DNA of 35,597 bases, from the NCBI GenBank assembly GCA_018057705.1, contig JAGPDF010000047.1, forward strand, positions 1 through 35,597, given 5' to 3'. The DNA is from Thermoanaerobaculia bacterium. GTDB taxonomy: Bacteria; Acidobacteriota; Thermoanaerobaculia; Multivoradales; JAGPDF01. Shown in pieces: positions 7,811 through 16,599 of the stretch; position 1 is the first letter of the stretch, and each line of letters begins with the position of its first letter. The notes beneath the pieces were generated by a model, which was not told the origin of the DNA, did no database searches, and saw only the letters and a program-made list of their open reading frames with translations. The position numbers and the translations under genes were made by a program.

Positions 7811-9109
7811 TTGGCCCCCTCCTCGCCGCCCGCCCGCTCGCCAACGGCGACGCTCGCGGTCTCCATCCCGGACATCGAGCGGGGTCCGCAGGGCGCAGAG
7901 CGATCCCGTCTCCGCGTCCTCTACCTGTCGGATGTCTACTTTCCGCGCGTCAACGGCGTCTCCACCTCGATCGCGACCTTTCGCCGCGAGCTCGCGCAGC
8001 GGGGCGTCGACGTGCCACTGCTCTGCCCGGCCTATGACGCCGACGGCATCGAGCGCGCTCCAGCCGCCCCGGCCGCCTCGCTCTCCCATCCAGGACGCCC
8101 CGCAGGCAGGATCGTGCGGCTCGCGGGCTTGCGGGTGCCGTTCGATCCCGAGGATCGCTGGGTTCCGGCGCACCGCTTCCGCGCCGCTGCGGCGCACACT
8201 CCAGACTTCGATCACCTCGACCTGATCCACATCCAGACGCCGTTCGCTGCCCATCGCGCCGGCGTCGATCTCGCCCGGCGGCGCGGCGTGCCGGTGGTCG
8301 AGACCTACCACACCTATTTCGAGCACTACTTCGAGCACTATCTGCCCTTCCTGCCGGCAAGCGTCTGTCGGCGGTTGGCGCGCCGCCTGACGCTCCGGGC
8401 AGCGCGGGAGCTCGACCGGATGGTCGTGCCGTCGACCGCGATGCGCGACGCGCTCGGCGAGTACGGCGTGACGACGCCGATGAGCGTGATCCCGACCGGC
8501 ATCCGCCCGGACTCTCTTGGAGTGGGCGACGGCGCGCGCTTCCGCGCCCGGCACGCGATCGCCGCTGACCGCCCGGTCCTCGTCCACGTCGGCCGGATCG
8601 GCCACGAGAAGAACCTGCTCTTTCTGTTGCAGGCTTTCGAGCGCGTCGTGCGGGCACTGCCGTCAGCCCTTCTGATCGTCGCCGGCGAAGGGCCGGCGCG
8701 CGCCGAGCTGCAGCGCGCCGCCTCCGCCCTCGGTCTCAATGGCCACCTGCTCTGGCTGGGCTACCTCGACCGCGAGCGCGAGCTCGCCGACTGCTACCGC
8801 GGCGGCGACGCCTTCGTCTTCACCTCGAAGACCGAGACCCAGGGGTTGGTCCTGCTCGAAGCGATGGCGCTCGGCGTGCCGGTCGTCGCCCTCGCCGAAA
8901 TGGGCACCCGCGACCTCCTCCTCGAACGGCGCGGCGCGCTGGTTGCCGAAGAGAATCTCGACGACTTCGCCGGCAAGTGCCTGGAGCTCCTCCGCGATCC
9001 CGCCCTGCGGGCGCGCCTCGCCGCGGAGGGGCCCCAAGTCGCCGCCGATTGGTCGGCCGGAAGAATGGCCGCCCGCCTCGAGGGCCTCTACGACGAGATG
9101 CTCGCCTGA
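7811..9109 (+). CDS. GT4-family glycosyltransferase
   Basis: A GT-B fold glycosyltransferase of about 432 residues. The N-terminal Rossmann domain has LYLSDVYFPRVNGVSTS (glycine-rich start) and HIQTPFAAH. The C-terminal domain has VHVGRIGHEKN and the EX7E-type donor site in SKTETQGLVLLEAMALG. This pattern is closest to GT4 enzymes that add glucose or mannose to diacylglycerol or phosphatidylinositol-type lipids, so a membrane glycolipid role is likely but unproven. No ATG lies before the conserved core in this frame; the TTG at 7811, 20 bp after the PAP2 stop, is the best available start, without a clear SD. It ends one base short of the convergent VWFA-related gene. Confidence 0.85.
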   Translation: MAPSSPPARSPTATLAVSIPDIERGPQGAERSRLRVLYLSDVYFPRVNGVSTSIATFRRELAQRGVDVPLLCPAYDADGIERAPAAPAASLSHPGRPAGRIVRLAGLRVPFDPEDRWVPAHRFRAAAAHTPDFDHLDLIHIQTPFAAHRAGVDLARRRGVPVVETYHTYFEHYFEHYLPFLPASVCRRLARRLTLRAARELDRMVVPSTAMRDALGEYGVTTPMSVIPTGIRPDSLGVGDGARFRARHAIAADRPVLVHVGRIGHEKNLLFLLQAFERVVRALPSALLIVAGEGPARAELQRAASALGLNGHLLWLGYLDRERELADCYRGGDAFVFTSKTETQGLVLLEAMALGVPVVALAEMGTRDLLLERRGALVAEENLDDFAGKCLELLRDPALRARLAAEGPQVAADWSAGRMAARLEGLYDEMLA

Positions 9110-9110
9110 G

Positions 9111-10856
9111 TCACTTCTTTTCGGGAATCTCGGTCTCCTCGAAGACGGTGGACTGCAGACCGGAAACCTGGTCGACGACCGCCACGGCGACGCGTTGCCG
9201 GCCCGGCGAGAGGCGCACTTCGGCACGGTGGTACCAGGTTGCGGCGAGCGCCTGCTCGAGATCGCCTTCGGGAATGACGATCGGAACGATCGTGACGCCA
9301 CTCTCCTGCAGCCGGCCGCGCGCGTCCTCTATCGAGACGCGGACCTCTACCGAGCCGCGGCGCTCGCTGCCCTGCGGGACGAGCGCGATCAGGCGAAGCG
9401 GAATGCCGACGGCGATCGGGACGATCTCGCCCGACTTCTTCTGATCGTCGGGCCTCCCGGCACCCAGACTCAGGCTGATCTCCAGAGGATTCTCGGTCTG
9501 GCCGAGAGTCGCCGCGGCGGTGAGCGCGGTCGTCACTCGATCGCTCGCACCGCGACGGCGGAAGCTCTCGCGGTGGCGCACGGTGAGGTCGGCCCGGCGG
9601 GTCCGCACCTCGATCCGATGATCGTTCTCTCCCGCTTCGAGGCCGGTCGAGAAGCCGAGCGAGTAGGCGGCGTCGATGTCCGCCGTCACGCCTTCCAGGC
9701 GACGGTCGAGATCGCCCCAGATCGTGTAGGAGGCGCCCCCGGTGGCGCCGGTCAGCCGGGCGATGCTCGCGGCGGCTTCGGCGGCCCCGAAATCGTGCGG
9801 CAGGGGGCGAGCGGAGCTCGACCCGGCACCCCAGACGTCGGCTCCCCCCTCCGCGGGGGGTCGAACCACCGGCGAGAGGCTGTAGACGGTCACGCGGGCG
9901 TTCTGCGCGCCCTGGATCATCTCCTCGAACTCCATGAGCAGGGTCTGGCCCGCGAGCTCGAGCGCAGGTCCCCGGTTGGTGTCGGAGGAGACGAGGGCGC
10001 CGCGCTTCTGGTCGAGCGCGTCGAGCAGGAACTGCGCCGGGTTGGCCTCGATACCTGCCGTCGCGAGGACGACCACCTTGCGGCCTTCGAGCGCCGCCAA
10101 GGAATCGACCAGCTGACCCAGCGCCGCGATCGACCGCCGTTCGCGATCGATCTGCTGCTCCCCCCAGGAGACGATTGCCTGCTCGATCGTCCGCGCATCG
10201 CCGCCGTAGGTTCCGAGGTCGCGGATCTCGCGCTGCAGCTGCCTCTCCTCTCCGAGGCCGAGCGCCGCGAAGGACGGCCGGCGCTCGATCTGGTCGAACG
10301 CGGCCGCGATGGCGGCCGGGTCCGTCGTCGCCGGCGCGACAATCTGCAGCCGCTGATCGAACGCCGCCACCGTCACCCGGTCGGCGCCCGCCGGCCGCGC
10401 GCGCAGGTACTCCCGCAGCTCCTGGATCGCAGTCTTCCTGTCCTGACTCTCGAGCGCGGTCTGATCGATGTAGAGAATGAGATTCGTCGGAGCGACCCCC
10501 TGGACAGGAGTCCCCGGGACCGTCGCGATGCCGCCGGTCGGCGGCAAAGCTGGAGCGGCCGCCGCGGTCGCCCCCGCGAGGCGCGGGCCGGCGAAGTACT
10601 CGATCGCCACCGGGCGGCCGTCCACGAGGAGCTCGAAATCGTCCCTGCCGAGGTCCAGAATTCGTTGCTTCGCCTTATCGGTCACCACGACGTCGACGTT
10701 CACGACCTCGACGTCAACGCGCTCGGCGAAATCTTCCGCGGCGGCGGTCGCCGGCGGCGACTCCTGAGCGAGCGCGCTCGCTCCGTTCGATCCGCCGGCC
10801 AGCACGAACAGGAGCAGCGTTGCGTGTCGAAGGACTCGATCCTGCGGTGAATGCAT
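9111..10856 (-). CDS. VWFA-related secreted protein, paralogue 1
   Basis: 581 residues with a signal peptide (hydrophobic 12-30, cleavage near ALAQ). A VVNVDVVVTD segment (about 51-60) and DDFELLVDG (72-80) mark the N-terminal domain typical of acidobacterial VWFA-related proteins. A VWA-like domain follows (about 124-340), then a linker with AASIARLTGATGG, and a C-terminal beta-rich domain ending in WYHRAEVRL and VSGLQST. The VWA metal site is degenerate: DQTAL (131-135) where DxSxS is expected, and LATAG where LxDG is usual. GGAGG lies 6 nt before the ATG. It is last of four tandem paralogues, 69 bp after paralogue 2, with no promoter of its own that I can see. Its N-terminal domain is closest to paralogue 2. 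Function unknown; a periplasmic or surface protein-binding role is inferred. Confidence 0.85.
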   Translation of the reverse strand: MHSPQDRVLRHATLLLFVLAGGSNGASALAQESPPATAAAEDFAERVDVEVVNVDVVVTDKAKQRILDLGRDDFELLVDGRPVAIEYFAGPRLAGATAAAAPALPPTGGIATVPGTPVQGVAPTNLILYIDQTALESQDRKTAIQELREYLRARPAGADRVTVAAFDQRLQIVAPATTDPAAIAAAFDQIERRPSFAALGLGEERQLQREIRDLGTYGGDARTIEQAIVSWGEQQIDRERRSIAALGQLVDSLAALEGRKVVVLATAGIEANPAQFLLDALDQKRGALVSSDTNRGPALELAGQTLLMEFEEMIQGAQNARVTVYSLSPVVRPPAEGGADVWGAGSSSARPLPHDFGAAEAAASIARLTGATGGASYTIWGDLDRRLEGVTADIDAAYSLGFSTGLEAGENDHRIEVRTRRADLTVRHRESFRRRGASDRVTTALTAAATLGQTENPLEISLSLGAGRPDDQKKSGEIVPIAVGIPLRLIALVPQGSERRGSVEVRVSIEDARGRLQESGVTIVPIVIPEGDLEQALAATWYHRAEVRLSPGRQRVAVAVVDQVSGLQSTVFEETEIPEKK

Positions 10857-10925
10857 CTCTTGCCTCCGGGTCCGCGTAGCGCTGTTGGACGTTCCGTCCG
10901 AGGCGCGTCCGCGGACCGTTGCCGG

Positions 10926-12752
10926 TCATTTCTTCCCGGGAATCTCGATCTCCGCGAAGGTGGTGGACTGCAGTCCCGAAACCTCGTCGAGCACGGCGAC
11001 CGCGACTCGCTGGCGCCCCGGCGCGAGACGCATCTCGGCGCGGTGGTACCAGGAGCTCTCCATCGCTCTCGCCATCTGACTCTCGGGCACATCGATCGGC
11101 ACGATCGCGGCGGAGCTCTCGAGCATGCGGCCGCGGGCGTCCTGGATCGCCACCCGCACCGACACGCGCCCGCGACGCAGCTCGCCCTCCGGAACGAGGG
11201 TCACGAAGCGCAGCGGAATGCCGACCGTGAGTGGCACGGACTGGCCCGACCGCTTCTTGCCCTCGCCCTTGCCGGCGCCGAGCTGCAAGGTGATTTCGAG
11301 CGGATTCTCGGCCTGGCCGAAGGTGACCGCGGCGGCGAGCGACGCTTCGGCCCGCTGCGGGGCGGAGCGGCGCCTAAAGCTCTCGCGATGGCGCACCTCG
11401 AGCCCCGCCCGCAGCGCGCGCACTTCGATCTTGTGGTCCTTCTCGCCGGCCGCGGCGCTGGTCGAGAAGCCGAGCGAGTAGGCGGCGTCGCCGTCCGCCG
11501 TGACCGCCGCGAGGCGAAGGTCGAGATCGGTGCCGACGGTGAACGAGGCTCCCCCGGTCGCCCCCGCGAGCCGCGCGACGCTCGATGCGGCTTCGACGAC
11601 CCCTGTGTCGCGCGGCAGCATCCGCGCGGAGGTGGCCCCGGTGCCCGCGAACTCCGCATTGTTGTCGGGTGGCGGCGGGGTACCGGGCGACACGGTGTAA
11701 AAGGCCACCCGGGCGTTCTGCGCGGCCTGAACCATCTGCTCGAAGGCAAGCAGCAGCTCCTGGCCCCGCACTTCGAGAGTCGGGGCGCGATTGGTGTCGG
11801 AGGAGGTCAGCTTCACCGGACCCTGGCGCTGCTGGTCGAGGGCGGCGAAGAGTCCCCGCGCCGGAAAGCCCTGGATCCCGGCGGTCGCGAGCACCACCGC
11901 CTTGCGCCCTTCGACCGCCGCCAGGGCGCCCACCAGACGCTCCAGGGCGACGATCGAGCGCCGCTCCCTCTCGAGCTCCTGCTCGGCCCAAACGGTGATC
12001 TCGTGCTCGAGGCGCAGCGCCTCGGCCCGCCGGGTCGTCACGACACGCTCGAAGCCTTCTTGGCTCGGCCTGCGCCCCAGGGAGGCCTCGACCCGCAGGG
12101 CGTTCTTGCCGTAGGCCCGCACGTCCTGCTCGAGCCGGTTCTTCTCGCTCAACCCGAGCAGCGCCCGCACGGGGACCTTCTCGAGCTCGTCGAGCGCCGC
12201 GACGATGCTCGCGCGATCGGTGGTCGGCAGGAGCAGCACGCGCAGGTTCTGCTCGAAGGCCGCGACCATCACGCGATCGTCGCCGACCGGCCGCGCCGCG
12301 AGAAACTCGCGCAGCTCCTCGACGGTCTGCTGGCGCACGCGGTTCTCGAGCGCGGTCTGGTCGATGTAGAAGATCAGGTGGGTCGGCGGGGTCAGCGGCG
12401 CAGCGGTCGCCGGGAGGGGCGCGATCGCGAGCTCGGGGATTCTCTCCGGAGAGAGCGCCTGGGGCGCCGCAGGCGCCCCCGCGAGCCGCGGCGCCGCGAA
12501 GTACTCGATCGCCACAGGGCGGCCGTCGACGAGAATCTCGAACTCGTTCCGTCCCAGGTCCAGGATCCGCTTCTCGTTGCGGTCGGTCACGATGACGTCG
12601 ACATTCACGACCTCGACTTCGACGCGCTCGGCGAAGCTCTCGGCGGGGGTTTGAGCGGCAGGAGGCGGAGCCTGGGCGAGAACTGCCCAGGAGTCCAGCC
12701 CGATTCCGAGGCCGAGCGCCGCGAGAAGAGTTTGCATCTGCCTTGGCTTCAT
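10926..12752 (-). CDS. VWFA-related secreted protein, paralogue 2
   Basis: 608 residues. The start is set at the ATG at 12752 because GGAGG sits 6 nt before it and the signal peptide then begins at once (LLAALGLGIGLDS... cleavage near VLAQ); a longer version would overlap paralogue 3. Same layout as the others: N-terminal VVNVDVIVTD domain with FEILVDG, VWA-like domain with DQTALE at the metal site, a long charged helical stretch (ERRSIVALERLVGALAAVEG), SSVARLAGATGG, and a C-terminal WYHRAEMRLAPG domain. It is the longest copy, with an insertion of about 20 residues before the charged helix. It starts 35 bp after paralogue 3, so it is probably co-transcribed from the sigma-54 promoter at 14625-14640. 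Confidence 0.85.
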   Translation of the reverse strand: MKPRQMQTLLAALGLGIGLDSWAVLAQAPPPAAQTPAESFAERVEVEVVNVDVIVTDRNEKRILDLGRNEFEILVDGRPVAIEYFAAPRLAGAPAAPQALSPERIPELAIAPLPATAAPLTPPTHLIFYIDQTALENRVRQQTVEELREFLAARPVGDDRVMVAAFEQNLRVLLLPTTDRASIVAALDELEKVPVRALLGLSEKNRLEQDVRAYGKNALRVEASLGRRPSQEGFERVVTTRRAEALRLEHEITVWAEQELERERRSIVALERLVGALAAVEGRKAVVLATAGIQGFPARGLFAALDQQRQGPVKLTSSDTNRAPTLEVRGQELLLAFEQMVQAAQNARVAFYTVSPGTPPPPDNNAEFAGTGATSARMLPRDTGVVEAASSVARLAGATGGASFTVGTDLDLRLAAVTADGDAAYSLGFSTSAAAGEKDHKIEVRALRAGLEVRHRESFRRRSAPQRAEASLAAAVTFGQAENPLEITLQLGAGKGEGKKRSGQSVPLTVGIPLRFVTLVPEGELRRGRVSVRVAIQDARGRMLESSAAIVPIDVPESQMARAMESSWYHRAEMRLAPGRQRVAVAVLDEVSGLQSTTFAEIEIPGKK

Positions 12753-12787
12753 CTTCCACCTCCTCGAGCTGGTGAGCTGTCCACGCC

Positions 12788-14572
12788 TCAATTCGCTTCC
12801 GGGATCTCGAGCTCCACAAAAGTCGTCGATTGCAGCCCCGACACCTCGTCGAGGACCACGACCGCGACCCGCTGCGGACCCGGTGCCAGGCGCATCTCGG
12901 CGCGGTGGTACCAGGACGAGGCCATCGCCTTCGCCATCTGCGCCTCGGGGACGACGATGGGAACGATCGCGGCGGTGCTCTCGAGCATTCGTCCCTGGGG
13001 ATCCTGAATCGCCATCCGAACCGAGACCCTACCGTTGCGCACCTCGCCTTCGGGGACGAGGGTCACGAAGCGCAGCGGAATGCCGACCGCGAGCGGTACG
13101 ACCTGACCGGAATTCTTCTTGCCTTCGCTCTTGCCGACACCGACCTTCAGGGTGATCTCCAGCGGATTCTCTGCCTGCCCGAAGGTCACTGCAGCGGCGA
13201 GCGCCGACTCCGCGCGCTCGGGCGCCTCTCGCCGCTTGAAGCTCTCGCGGTGGCGCACTTCGAGGTCGGCCCGGCGGGTACGCACTTCGATCTTGTGGTC
13301 CTTGTCGCCGGCCGCGGCACCGGTCGAGAAGCCGAGCGAATAGGCGGCGTCGATGTCGGCGGTGACGGCCTCGAGGCGGCGGTCGAGATCGTCCCCGATG
13401 TTGTAGGAGGCGCCGCCCGTCGCCCCGGCCATGCGCGCGATGCTGGATGCGGCCTCGACCGTCGCCATGTCGCGCGGCAGCGGCTTCGCGGCGGCCTCCC
13501 CCGGCCCGGCACTGCCGAATTCGGCGCTGTTTTCGGCGGGAGGCTGGACCACGGGCGAGACCGTGTAGAAAGCCACCCTTGCGTTCTGGGCGGCGCGAAC
13601 CATCTGCTCGAATTCGCGCAGCACCTCTATCCCGCGCAGCTCGAGTGTGGGTGCGCGGTCCGCCTCGGTGGAGATCACCAGTTGGCGCTGTTGGTCGAGG
13701 GCGGCGAAGAGGCCGCGGGCGGGAAAGGCCTGGATCCCCGCCGTCGCGAGGACGACGGCCTTGCGACCCTCGGCTGCACCCAGAGCCCCGACCAGTCGCT
13801 CGAGGGCGACGATCGAGCGCCGCTCGCGATCGATCTGCTGCTCCGCCCAGTTGGTGATCTCGTTTTCGAGCCTGAAGATCTCGCTCTGCTGCATTCGGGC
13901 CCCGCGCAACTCCGCCGACGCGCCGCTCAGGCGCATGCGGTTGCGGCCGTAGGCACGAATGTCCTGTTCCAACTGCCGCTTCTCGCCGCTGCCGAGCCGG
14001 GCGAGCGACGGCCGGTTCTCGAGCTCGTCGAGCGCCTGGGCGATCGCCGCCGGGTCGGAGGTCGGCAAGAGGAGGACGCGCAGGTCCTGTTCGAACGCCG
14101 CCACCATCACGCGGTCGCCGCTGGCGGATCGGGCGCGCAGGAACTCGCGCAACTCCCGGACGGTCTCGAAGCGGGCACGATTCTCGAGTGCGGTCTGGTC
14201 GACGTAGAGAATCAGGTTCGCCGGCGGGATCGGCTCCGGAAGCGGCGACGGGGCGACCGGAAGCAGAGCGAGACTCTCCGCCGCAATCGCCGGCGCAGCA
14301 GGGAGGCGCGGCGCCGCGAAGTACTCGATCGGCACCGGACGGCCGTCCACGAGGAGCTCGAAATCGTCCTCATTCAGATCCAGCACCCGTCTCTTCTCGC
14401 GGTCGGTCACGATGACGTCGACATTCACGACCTCGACCTCGACGCGCTCGGCGAAGGGCTCCGGCTGGGCTTCCGGCTCCTGGCCCAAGGCGGGCAGCAA
14501 GGTCCCGGCGGCGAGGAGGACCGCGATCGCGAGCAGCCTGCGCGCGGACACCGGATTCGCAGCGGATCGCAT
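12788..14572 (-). CDS. VWFA-related secreted protein, paralogue 3
   Basis: 594 residues from the ATG at 14572, which has GGGAG 8 nt upstream; the frame is open further upstream but that part runs through the promoter. Signal peptide: LLAIAVLLAAGTLLPALG. The N-terminal half (DREKRRVLDLNEDDFELLVDG, then IEYFAAPR and DQTALENRAR) nearly matches paralogue 4, while the last 80 residues (WYHRAEMRLAPG, LDEVSGLQSTTF) are closer to paralogue 2, suggesting recombination between copies. The VWA metal site is again DQTAL, and LATAG replaces LxDG. It has its own sigma-54-type promoter 54 nt upstream and an 18-bp inverted repeat behind that. Function unknown. Confidence 0.85.
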   Translation of the reverse strand: MRSAANPVSARRLLAIAVLLAAGTLLPALGQEPEAQPEPFAERVEVEVVNVDVIVTDREKRRVLDLNEDDFELLVDGRPVPIEYFAAPRLPAAPAIAAESLALLPVAPSPLPEPIPPANLILYVDQTALENRARFETVRELREFLRARSASGDRVMVAAFEQDLRVLLLPTSDPAAIAQALDELENRPSLARLGSGEKRQLEQDIRAYGRNRMRLSGASAELRGARMQQSEIFRLENEITNWAEQQIDRERRSIVALERLVGALGAAEGRKAVVLATAGIQAFPARGLFAALDQQRQLVISTEADRAPTLELRGIEVLREFEQMVRAAQNARVAFYTVSPVVQPPAENSAEFGSAGPGEAAAKPLPRDMATVEAASSIARMAGATGGASYNIGDDLDRRLEAVTADIDAAYSLGFSTGAAAGDKDHKIEVRTRRADLEVRHRESFKRREAPERAESALAAAVTFGQAENPLEITLKVGVGKSEGKKNSGQVVPLAVGIPLRFVTLVPEGEVRNGRVSVRMAIQDPQGRMLESTAAIVPIVVPEAQMAKAMASSWYHRAEMRLAPGPQRVAVVVLDEVSGLQSTTFVELEIPEAN

Positions 14573-14624
14573 GGATGGATCTCCCGACGGTTCGAGGCGA
14601 GACTTCGGACTCGCTGATCCACAA

Positions 14625-14640
14625 AGCAAGAGCTGTGCCG
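14625..14640 (-). promoter_or_regulatory. sigma-54 (-24/-12) promoter for VWFA paralogue 3
   Basis: Read on the minus strand: CGGCACAGCTCTTGCT. It has GG-N10-GC spacing, a full GGCAC -24 element and TTGCT -12 element. The -12 GC lies 54 nt before the ATG at 14572. The consensus is TGGCACG-N4-TTGCW. Confidence 0.7.
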
Positions 14641-14662
14641 CCGTTGGTCGCGGGCTCCGGCA

Positions 14663-14719
14663 CTCGGGATCCAAAGCGGGCTCCTATCTGAGGCGTGGTC
14701 GCCCACTTTGGATCCCGAG
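14663..14719. repeat. 18-bp inverted repeat with 21-nt loop
   Basis: Arms 14663-14680 and 14702-14719 are reverse complements at 17 of 18 positions, with a GGATCC core in each arm. It lies between VWFA paralogues 3 and 4, 23 bp upstream of the sigma-54 promoter. It could be an activator (bEBP) binding site, or a hairpin ending the paralogue 4 transcript; there is no T-run for an intrinsic terminator. Confidence 0.75.
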
Positions 14720-14778
14720 CGCCCTCGCCTCGCGGTGAGACGAGGTTGGTGAGACGCGCGCCTGCGGCCGCCCGGCAA

Positions 14779-16527
14779 TCAGTCCGCTGCGAGAACCTCG
14801 ATCTCCACGAACGCCGTCGATTGCACGCCCGAGAGCTCGTCGACGACGACGACCGCGACACGCTGGGGCCCTGGCGCGAGGCGCATCTCGGCGCGGTGGT
14901 ACCAGGAGCTCGCGAGGGCGAGCTGCATCTGGTCTTCGGGAACGACGATCGGCACGAGCGCCGCCGGGCTCTCGAGCAACCGGCCACGGGCATCCTGAAT
15001 CGCCACCCGCACGGAGACCTTGCCGCGACGTACGTCTGCTTCGGGAACGAGAGTCAGGAGGCGGAGCGGCATGCCGACGGCGAGCGGCACGATCTCTCCC
15101 GTCTTCTTCTTGCCGTCCGGCTTGCCGGCGCCCAGCTGCAGCGTGATCTCGAGCGGATTCTCGGCCTGCCCGAAGGTCACGGCGGCGGCGAGAGAGGCGG
15201 CCGCCCGGTCGGGGGCCGAGCGCCGCCGGAAGCTCTCCCGGTGCCGGACTTCGAAGCCGGCCCGGCGCGTCCGCACCTCGATGCGGTGGTCCTTGTCGCC
15301 CTCCTCGGCCCCGGTCGTGAATCCCAGGGAGTAGCTGGCATCGACGTCCGCCGCCACCCCTGTGAGCCGGCGGTCGAGGTCGCTCCCGATCGTGAAGGAC
15401 GCTCCGCCCGTGGCCCCAGCCATACGGGCGATGCTCGACGAGGCCTCGACCGCTCCGAAGTCTCGCGGCAGCGGGCGGTCGGCGTTCGGTCCGGCGCTGC
15501 CGAACTCCGCACTGTTCTCGACCGGCGCCTCGGTGCCCGGCGCCACGGTGTAGAAGGCGATGCGCGCGTTCTGCGCGGCCTGAATCATGCGCTCGAAGTC
15601 GGCGAGGAGCGCCAACCCCCGACCCTCGAGGGTCGGCGCCCGATTGGTGTCGGTCGTGGTCGCGACGCCGCGCTGCTGATCGAGGGCGGCGAGCAGCGGA
15701 ACCGCTGGATTGGCCTGGATTCCCGCGGTGGCGAGCACCACGACCTTCCGGCCCTCGGCCGCGGCGAGCGCGTCGACCATCTGTGCGAGCGCAGCGATCG
15801 ATCGCTGCTGGCGATCGAGCTGTTGCTCGGCCCAGGCGACGATCTCGTGCTCGATGCGCTGCGCCTCGGCGAGCCGGAACCGCGGCGGGAAGCGCGCCGC
15901 GTCGCGGCCGTAATTTCGGATGTCGTGCTGGAGCTGCATGCGCTCGCCGTTGCCGAGCCGCGCAAGGGAGGGGCGATTCTCGAGCTCCTCGAGCGCCTGG
16001 TGGATGCGGGCCCGGTCGGAGGACGGGAGCAGGAGGACGCGGAGGTTCTGCTCGAACACCGCCACCGTCACGCTGTCTCCCCCTTCGGCGCGCGTCGCGA
16101 AGAACTCACGCAGCTCCCGGAGGGTCTCGTGGCGGGCGCGATTCTCGAGCGCGGTCTGATCGACGTAGAGGATGAGATTCGTCGGCGGGATCGGTTCCGG
16201 CGGCGGGGTCGCAGCCACCGGGAGCGTGGCGAGGTTCTCCGGCGCGAGTGCGGGTGCGGCAGGGGCGCGCGGCGCCGCGAAGTACTCGATCGGCACCGGG
16301 CGGCCGTCCACCAGAAGCTCGAAATCGTCCTCATTCAGGTCCAGGACCCGTCGCTTCTCGCGGTCGGTCACGATGACATCGACGTTCACGACCTCGACCT
16401 CGACGCGCTCCGCAAAGGGCTCTTCGGAGGCTTCCGGCGCCTGTGCCAAGCCAGGAGCTCCTGCAATTGCAAGCGCGAGGCCGGCGAACAGGCAGAGAAC
16501 TTGCGACCAGCGAAGGCAGACGGACAA
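14779..16527 (-). CDS. VWFA-related secreted protein, paralogue 4
   Basis: 582 residues from a TTG at 16527, preceded by GAGG at 7 nt; no ATG or GTG is available before the signal peptide (VLCLFAGLALAIAGAPGLAQ). Same architecture as its three downstream paralogues: VVNVDVIVTD, DDFELLVDG, VWA-like domain with DQTALENRAR, charged helix, SSIARMAGATGG, and C-terminal WYHRAEMRLAPG domain. The metal-site residues are degenerate as in the other copies. First gene of the array, with a sigma-54-type promoter 49 nt upstream; 206 bp separate its stop from paralogue 3. Likely periplasmic or surface-exposed; function unknown. Confidence 0.85.
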   Translation of the reverse strand: MSVCLRWSQVLCLFAGLALAIAGAPGLAQAPEASEEPFAERVEVEVVNVDVIVTDREKRRVLDLNEDDFELLVDGRPVPIEYFAAPRAPAAPALAPENLATLPVAATPPPEPIPPTNLILYVDQTALENRARHETLRELREFFATRAEGGDSVTVAVFEQNLRVLLLPSSDRARIHQALEELENRPSLARLGNGERMQLQHDIRNYGRDAARFPPRFRLAEAQRIEHEIVAWAEQQLDRQQRSIAALAQMVDALAAAEGRKVVVLATAGIQANPAVPLLAALDQQRGVATTTDTNRAPTLEGRGLALLADFERMIQAAQNARIAFYTVAPGTEAPVENSAEFGSAGPNADRPLPRDFGAVEASSSIARMAGATGGASFTIGSDLDRRLTGVAADVDASYSLGFTTGAEEGDKDHRIEVRTRRAGFEVRHRESFRRRSAPDRAAASLAAAVTFGQAENPLEITLQLGAGKPDGKKKTGEIVPLAVGMPLRLLTLVPEADVRRGKVSVRVAIQDARGRLLESPAALVPIVVPEDQMQLALASSWYHRAEMRLAPGPQRVAVVVVDELSGVQSTAFVEIEVLAAD

Positions 16528-16574
16528 GTAGGAACCTCGACTTCCTTGGCTTCTTCGGACTCTACTGTCGGGAG

Positions 16575-16590
16575 AGCAAGGCCTGTGCCG
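16575..16590 (-). promoter_or_regulatory. sigma-54 (-24/-12) promoter for VWFA paralogue 4
   Basis: Read on the minus strand: CGGCACAGGCCTTGCT, with GG-N10-GC spacing. It matches the promoter of paralogue 3 at nearly every position outside the spacer. It lies in the 72-bp gap between the aldo/keto reductase stop and the paralogue 4 start, 49 nt before the TTG. Confidence 0.7.
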
Positions 16591-16599
16591 GAAACCGGC

